A stretch of DNA of 64,000 nt. Origin: Datisca glomerata. Its lineage: Eukaryota; Streptophyta; Magnoliopsida; Cucurbitales; Datiscaceae. Made by a program: the position numbers and the translations under genes. Position 1 is the first letter of the stretch; the number at the start of each line of letters is the position of its first letter. A model generated the notes under the pieces. It saw only the letters and a program-made list of their open reading frames with translations. It searched no databases and was not told the DNA's origin. The stretch is from positions 119,420-183,419 of the forward strand of contig QANY01004038.1 in NCBI GenBank assembly GCA_003255025.1, written 5' to 3'. Positions 58,695-64,000 of the stretch are shown piece by piece.

Positions 58695-59547
58695 TGTTGG
58701 AGCTAATTGAGATAGAAGATTTATTAAGTAAAGTTAAGTTAAGTGTAAGTGTGTGAATGAAAATTAAAAATAAAAGACAATGTGAGTAGATACCAAGTCA
58801 GTCACATGTCAAGTGGGGCTCCAACTTTTTTGTCACATGTTTTGATGATGTGTATTAGCACAGTTAAAATTGTAGGACTGCTTTGACCCAATCTGTCCTA
58901 CCACATGTCGATTATTGAAGGTGGAGGACTTTTTTTGCATGAAGTGGCTATTTCCTAACAGCCACATTCATTGCACGAAGGTGGCAATGAAGAAAGTTGA
59001 AAACCACCTCTCTTTGGCATGTTGAATGCTCAATGTAGTGGGCAGTTTCACCATGAAATTGCCCACTACGTTGAGTTGGGGGTTCTCTATAAACTGTTCC
59101 CTCCTTTATTAATTCATTGGTCCAACAATTTTTATTCCTTTGAGTGGTATATATTGGACTACGGTTTGGCGTCCAAGTGAAGTAGTAGAAGAAATTTTCA
59201 TCTAAATGCTTAAGTCCAATTTTTGTCAATTTCGTGAGTCACAAAAGGAGAAGAAAATACTGTTCAGTTTCGTGAGGATTGAAGCATTCGTTTGTTACGT
59301 TTTTTATCATAGTGGTTGTATCCTACAGAGACGTTCACCGTAGTCTCTAAGTAAACTATGAAGAGTGAAAATTCATTTTTAGGATATTGCTTTAGCAAGC
59401 CTCTGCCGATTTAATTTTATGTTTCCTCATCTATAATTTTTCATTTAATTATTCTGTAATATTTCAGTTGTAATTTGTTCAGTTATAATTGTTTTGTTGC
59501 AATTTAATAGAAGTAAATATTTTATTTACTACTCTACGGTTCTAACA
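58695..59547 (+). repeat. Probable 5' LTR of the last copia element (853 bp)
   Basis: It begins TGTTGGAGC and ends GGTTCTAACA, giving short inverted termini (TGTTgGA / TtCTAACA). Gag begins 25 bp further on. The usual TGGTATCAGAG primer site is not found at the junction; atctaaagacg is there instead. The second LTR is not available for confirmation. Confidence 0.7.
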
Positions 59548-59572
59548 ATCTAAAGACGAATTCTTCAAACTA

Positions 59573-60372
59573 ATGGAGCAAGATACTGAAGCTATGATGA
59601 TTGTTCCCCGGAAAACAATCATTGTTCCTCATACTGAGAAACCACACGGTGTTCCCCATGTTGAGAAATCAGAGAAGTTCAAGGGGGAAGATTTCAAGAG
59701 ATGACAATAGAAGATGAAGTTTTATTTGACAACACTGAACCTGACTCATATTCTGAAGGAAGAATGTCTTGTTACACCGATTGGTAAACAAACTAAGGAA
59801 ACGATATATGCTTAGGAAGCATGGAAGCATTCCGAAGGCTTTATAGAAAGCGTTGGAGAAAAAGTATAAGACTGAGGATGCTGGGACAAAGAAATTTATC
59901 ATCAGGTGATTCTTGAAATATCCAATGGATGACAAGCATACGGTGGTTAGTCAAGTGGAAGTGCTCCAGATCCTATTCAACGAACTGATCAACAAGGGAA
60001 TGACTATCAGTGAATCATTCCAAGTGGCTGCAATGATCGAGAAACTTTCACCGTTCTAGAAAGAGTTCAAGAGTAACTTGAAGTGTAAGCGAAAATACAT
60101 GATGATGGAGGATCTCGTGGTTCATCTGTGAATCGAAGAACAAAATCGGAAGAATAAACACAAGTTGATGCCTTCGTATTCCATGGAGATGCATGCGAAC
60201 GTTGTCGAGGACGAAAATCCAAAATCGAAAAGCCTCAAAAGGAAGATTATGAGTACCAGCAGCGGAAACATAAAAAAAAGGTATGAGTAACAAACAAATC
60301 AAGGTTAGTTACTTGGTGTGTTGTAAAGCCAGACACAAAGTAAACGATTGCTGATTTAGAAAGGACCATATA
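59573..60372 (+). pseudogene. Copia gag remnant
   Basis: The ATG at 59573 opens MEQDTEAMMIVPRKT and reaches EKSEKFKGEDFKR, after which the conserved Trp codon is TGA and the next Gln codon is TAG. The frame then resumes with KMKFYLTTLNL, a family motif. Further on, blocks such as NELINKGMTISESFQVAAMI (approx. 59980-60040) and a weak knuckle region (60300-60360) appear with more stops. Non-functional. Confidence 0.82.
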
Positions 60373-60966
60373 GTGGCAAATCTTAACAACAGTCACAAGA
60401 ACATGGTTAATGTGACCAAGGTAGATGACTTATGTGTGACAATTTCTGAATTATGCATTGTCACTGATACTACGAGTTGGTGGGTTGATACTGGTGCTAC
60501 TAAGCACATATGTGGTGACAAATGTCTGTTTTCAACTTATGAAGAAGTTGAAGGTGAAAAACTGTACATGGGCAATGCCACTAAGGCTGACGTGAAAGGA
60601 AAAGGAAAAGTGCCACTGAAGTTTACCTCGAGTAAACAACTCACTCTCAACGTCCTCCACGTGCTAGATATCTGTAGGAATTTGGTTTTAGGATCCCTCT
60701 TATGTAATAGTGGATTTAAACTTGTATTTGAATCTGACAAGTTTGTTTTAATTAAGGGAGGGATGTTTGTGGGTAAGGCGTATGTGGTTGATGGTCTTTT
60801 TAAGCTTAATGTTTCTGCTTCAATTTTTAACGAAAAAATTGCATCTTCTGTTTATATTGTTGAGTTAAGTGATATTTGGCATGCTAGATTATGTCACTTA
60901 AATATGAAATCTATGCAAAGAATGATGATCTTAGATTTATTACCTAAATTTGACATAAACAGGACA
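60373..60966 (+). pseudogene. Copia protease and pre-integrase segment
   Basis: A 198-residue open stretch contains WWVDTGATKHICGD, the intact-looking copia protease box (DTGA). It then gives GKGKVPLKF, LNVLHVLDICRNLVLGSLL and IWHARLCHLNMKSMQRM, the zinc-binding HxxLCHL pre-integrase motif. A stop after DINRT breaks it from the integrase. Confidence 0.88.
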
Positions 60967-61049
60967 TAAATATGAAATATGTGTTGAGTCCAAATTTAGT
61001 AGAAAATCATTTAAATCAGTAGAAAGAGATAGTGAATTATTATGATTAA

Positions 61050-61960
61050 TACATAGTAATTTATGTGACATGAAATTTCCCCTAGTAGAGGTGGCAGAAA
61101 ATACTTTGTAACATTCATTGATGATTGTGGTAAATTCTGCTATGTGTATTTGTTACATACTAAAGATGAGACTTTAGATATGTTTAAGACATACAAGTAT
61201 GGAGTTGAAATCAAATTGGAAAGAAAATAAATGTGCTTAGATCTGACTGGGGTGGAGAATATGACTCCACGATGCTATCTGAATTCTATGCTTATCACGC
61301 TATAGTGAATCAGACTACAACACCTTACACGCCTCAACATAATGAGGTGACTGAAAGGAAAAATAGAACTCTGAAAGACATGGTAAACTTTATGTTAAAT
61401 AGTTCCGCACTACCTCATAATTGGTGGGGAGGCCTTGCATACGGCTAACACCATACTAAACTGGATTCCACATAAGAAGATTAACAAGTCTCCTTATGAA
61501 GTGTGACAAGGGAAGTTGCCTTCCTATAAAATCCTTAAAGTGTGAGGGTGTCTCGCAAAGTTACAAGTATCGTTGCCAAAGTGAGTCAATCTTGGATTTA
61601 AGACAATAGATTGTGTTTTCATTAGATATGCATTAAACAATGCTGGATATAGATTTTTGGTTTTTAGGTCAGAGATTTCTGACATAAGTACCAACACTAT
61701 TATGAAGTCTGTTAATGCTAAATTCTTTTAGAACATGTTTCTATTTAAGGAAGAAAAACACAGTCTAGCTGCCAAACGAGGTATAGATAAAGGTACATCT
61801 AGAGCTCAGATTGATGAAGAATCTGAATCTGAGCCTAGAAAAAGCAAACGAGCTAGAATGAGTACCTTATTTGGTCCAAAGTTTCTAACGTACTTGAAAG
61901 AAGCCGGACCTCAGATATACAAAGAAGCGATGTCAAATCCTGAAGCTCCTTTTTGAAATG
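61050..61960 (+). pseudogene. Copia integrase remnant
   Basis: Broken frames give FVTFIDDCGKFCYVYL-like sequence near 61100, then at 61233-61448 LRSDWGGEYDS and TPYTPQHNEVTERKNRTLKD, the second and third catalytic regions of the copia integrase core. 61480-61960 has its C-terminal domain in several frames, separated by stop codons. Confidence 0.85.
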
Positions 61961-62620
61961 AGGCTATTAATAGCGAGATAGATTCTATTTTTCAAAATAA
62001 CACTTGGATATTGATTGACCTTCCACCCGAGAATAAACCAATATAATGTAAGTGGATTTTCAAAAGGAAGCTAAAAGTTAACGGTACGATTGATAAGCAC
62101 AAAACTTGGTTGGTAGCTAAAGGTTATCGACAGAAAGAAGGTATATATTTCTTTGATACCTATTATCATATGACGATGATCAATTCTATTAGAATGCTAA
62201 ACGTGATAGCAACTATACATAATTTGGAACTTCACTAAATGGATGTTAAGACTACATTCTTTTATGGAGAACCGAACGAAAAATCTACATGGAAGAACCT
62301 GAAGGGTATGTGGTCAAGGGCCAAGAACGTAAGGTGTGTAAGCTTGTCAAATCTCTTTATGGATTAAAACAAGTTCTAAAGCAGTGGCATGAAAAATTTG
62401 ACCACACTATGCTCTTGAATGGCTTCTCAATAAATGCGTGTGACAAATGTGTTTACGTTAAAGGTGCTAGTGACATGTTTGTCATATTATGTTTATACAT
62501 AGATGACATGCTCATAATGAGAATAAATAAGGATATAATATCTTATACCAAGAAGATGTTGAGTCTAACTTTGACATGAAAGGCTTAGGTCTAGCAGATG
62601 TAATTCTTAGAATTCAAGTG
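61961..62620 (+). pseudogene. Copia reverse-transcriptase remnant
   Basis: Conserved blocks occur in order: CKWIFKRKLK, DTYYHMTMINSI, a VYMEEPEGYV-type region, then KLVKSLYGLKQ and LCLYIDDMLI, the catalytic YxDD box. Stops and frameshifts interrupt at 62045, 62235 and 62290 or nearby. The enzyme is not made from this copy. Confidence 0.88.
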
Positions 62621-63460
62621 TAGAGAACTTCTAATGAATATATCCTAACACAATCTCATTATGTAAAAAAGATCTTAAAGAAGTTTGCCTAATTTGACAT
62701 TAAATCAATTGTAATTCCATTCGACTCAAACTGTAAGTTGAGAAAGAATGATGGCCTTTGAGTATCTCAGATGGAGTATTCTCACAGATCATTGGAAGTT
62801 TGATGTATATCATGAACTGCATATGGCCTAACATTGCCTACTTAGTAGGGAGGCTGGCAAGATATACGAATAATCCTGGATGTGATCATTGGGATGCACT
62901 AGTTTGGGTACTTAGATACTTGAAGTACACCATTGACTATGGATTGCATTATGCGACGTATCCACTTATGCTGAAAGGATTTAGTGATGCTAACTGGATC
63001 TCTAGCAGTCTAAAAACTAAATCTACGAGCGTATATGCTTTTACCCTAGTTAGTGGAGCTATATATTAGAAGTTTACGAAGTAGAATTGTATAACTCGTT
63101 CGACTATAGAATCTGAATTCATAGCATTGGACAAGGCTGGCGAAGAAGCCGAATGACTTAGAAATTTTCTGTAAGACGTTTCAGTGTGGCTGAAGCCTGT
63201 GTTAGCCATATGTGTACACTATGATAATATGGCTACTATATTTAGAGTGAAGAATAATGTGTATAATGGTAAGTCTAGACACGTAAGACATATACATAAT
63301 ACCATTAAATAATTGCTTGCAAATGGTGTGATTTCCGTTAACTTTATTAGGTCAAAGGAAAATGTGGCAGATCCTTTAATAAAATGATTATCAAAAGAGC
63401 TTGTAAAGATGACATCGGGGGGAATAGGCTTAAAGCCTATTCAATGAATCACTCATGTGG
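62621..63460 (+). pseudogene. Copia RNase H remnant
   Basis: At 62758-63069 GSLMYIMNCIWPNIAYLVG and LRYLKYTIDYGLHY, then GFSDANWISS, mark the RT-connection and RNase H start. After a stop at 63069, LDKAGEEAE, VKNNVYNGKSRHVRHIHNTI and VNFIRSKENVADPL follow in broken frames. This ends the pol part. Confidence 0.88.
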
Positions 63461-64000
63461 GAACCTAAACTAATTGACTAGAGATCCCAAGATCTACGTT
63501 TAATAGGAAAACTGGCAAAAATGATTCACATAACACATAAAGAAACTTTGTTTCTTCCCGTTCATATGATGTAACAAAGTCTGTTGTCTGTCGATGATAA
63601 AATGGTATACTTAGTATTTAATGACGTTGATATCTTTCTTGCAAGAGGAGTATAGATAGAATACTCTTAATCATCGTCATCTATGTGAGAGTAGACGTGG
63701 AGTCACTTCTGTGAGAGAGTGCATAGCTCAATCTTTCTAAAGCTCTCATGAGACAAGAAATGTTCAGGACCAAAATGAATAAAAACATATGAACTCGAAC
63801 GTATTGAGATGAGTTGAGTATGAGATTTATTGTCTTGGTTTATTTCAGAGGAAGGACAGTTCAAGAATGTTTTTAATTGTTCTTTAGAGTAAATCCGATA
63901 AATCATCACTAAGAAAAGTTCAAGTCCAAAAGACACCTCTCCCAAGGCAAAACTCATATGTTTCTTTCTCCTGATGTCGTTATTTGTCTAGGACATTTTC
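63461..64000. other. 3' untranslated part of the last copia element, up to the window edge
   Basis: This follows RNase H. A gatgacatcggggggaata stretch (63408-63427) is the conserved end of the pol frame. No LTR start was identified. Nothing else is coding. Confidence 0.45.

Larger units (their letters stand above)
58695..64000 (+). mobile_element. Decayed Ty1/copia retrotransposon, truncated by the window edge
   Basis: A probable 5' LTR (58695-59547) is followed in order by gag, protease and pre-integrase, integrase, reverse transcriptase and RNase H pieces on the plus strand, the standard copia order. All are broken by stops and frameshifts. The 3' LTR was not seen before 64000. The conserved tail of the RNase H domain ends near 63440, so the LTR should begin within a few hundred bases to the right or be absent. 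Confidence 0.9.

Noticed and set aside
1..64000. tRNA, rRNA or organellar insertions
   Set aside because: No cloverleaf with A and B boxes and no rRNA or plastid/mitochondrial gene order was recognised by eye. A dedicated tRNA scan was not possible.

Overview
This window is nuclear DNA of a flowering plant, most likely a eudicot. Every intact gene is a conserved plant gene split by AT-rich introns with GT/AG borders, and the intervening sequence is full of plant LTR retrotransposons, LINE remnants and CACTA-type DNA transposons. I cannot name the species from the sequence. No tRNA, rRNA, CRISPR array or bacterial-style operon was seen.

Five host genes can be modelled: (1) the 3' part of an AT-hook nuclear-localized (AHL) protein, with the last PPC-domain exons at 906-1841 on +; (2) a complete M20-family acetylornithine deacetylase at 8524-12625 on +, 10 exons and 437 aa, including an 18-nt microexon; (3) a complete, probably plastid-targeted CPBP (CAAX-protease-like) membrane protein at 16467-13398 on -, 9 exons and 365 aa, convergent with gene 2; (4) a complete AP-2 clathrin adaptor mu subunit at 28704-38334 on +, 13 exons and 438 aa, with a LINE fragment in its 2.4-kb first intron; (5) a group-1 LEA protein at 41431-40864 on -, 2 exons and 125 aa, with a TATA box and an ABRE-like element upstream. 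They are unrelated housekeeping or stress genes and form no cluster.

The rest is mobile or repetitive. 1.8-8.5 kb holds several local tandem arrays, including a minisatellite whose units can each fold into a hairpin. 16.8-23.4 kb is a large LTR element without recognisable gag-pol, packed with internal tandem arrays and with a second, Ty3/gypsy-like LTR segment inside it. 23.4-27.5 kb is a decayed antisense LINE followed by a Ty1/copia reverse-transcriptase remnant. 42.1-45.2 kb is a well-bounded Ty1/copia element on the minus strand (5-bp target duplication, TA...CT termini, primer site and polypurine tract both adjacent to the LTRs) that has lost reverse transcriptase and RNase H. 47.1-51.1 kb is a non-autonomous CACTA element with matching termini and a 3-bp target duplication; it carries a piece of the MEP-pathway gene HDS (ispG/gcpE) with an intron. 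51.6-52.4 kb is a copia LTR plus gag fragment, interrupted at 52448 by a second CACTA-type terminus. The region behind that terminus carries a frameshifted exon of an NAD-isocitrate dehydrogenase regulatory subunit and other unrecognised exon-like pieces. 58.7 kb to the right edge is a decayed copia element with pieces of all its domains; its 3' LTR lies outside the window.

The best candidates for a second look are the two gene-fragment-carrying CACTA regions, the AHL acceptor duplication that offers an in-frame alternative splice, the copia element with TA...CT termini, and the repeat-packed non-coding LTR element.
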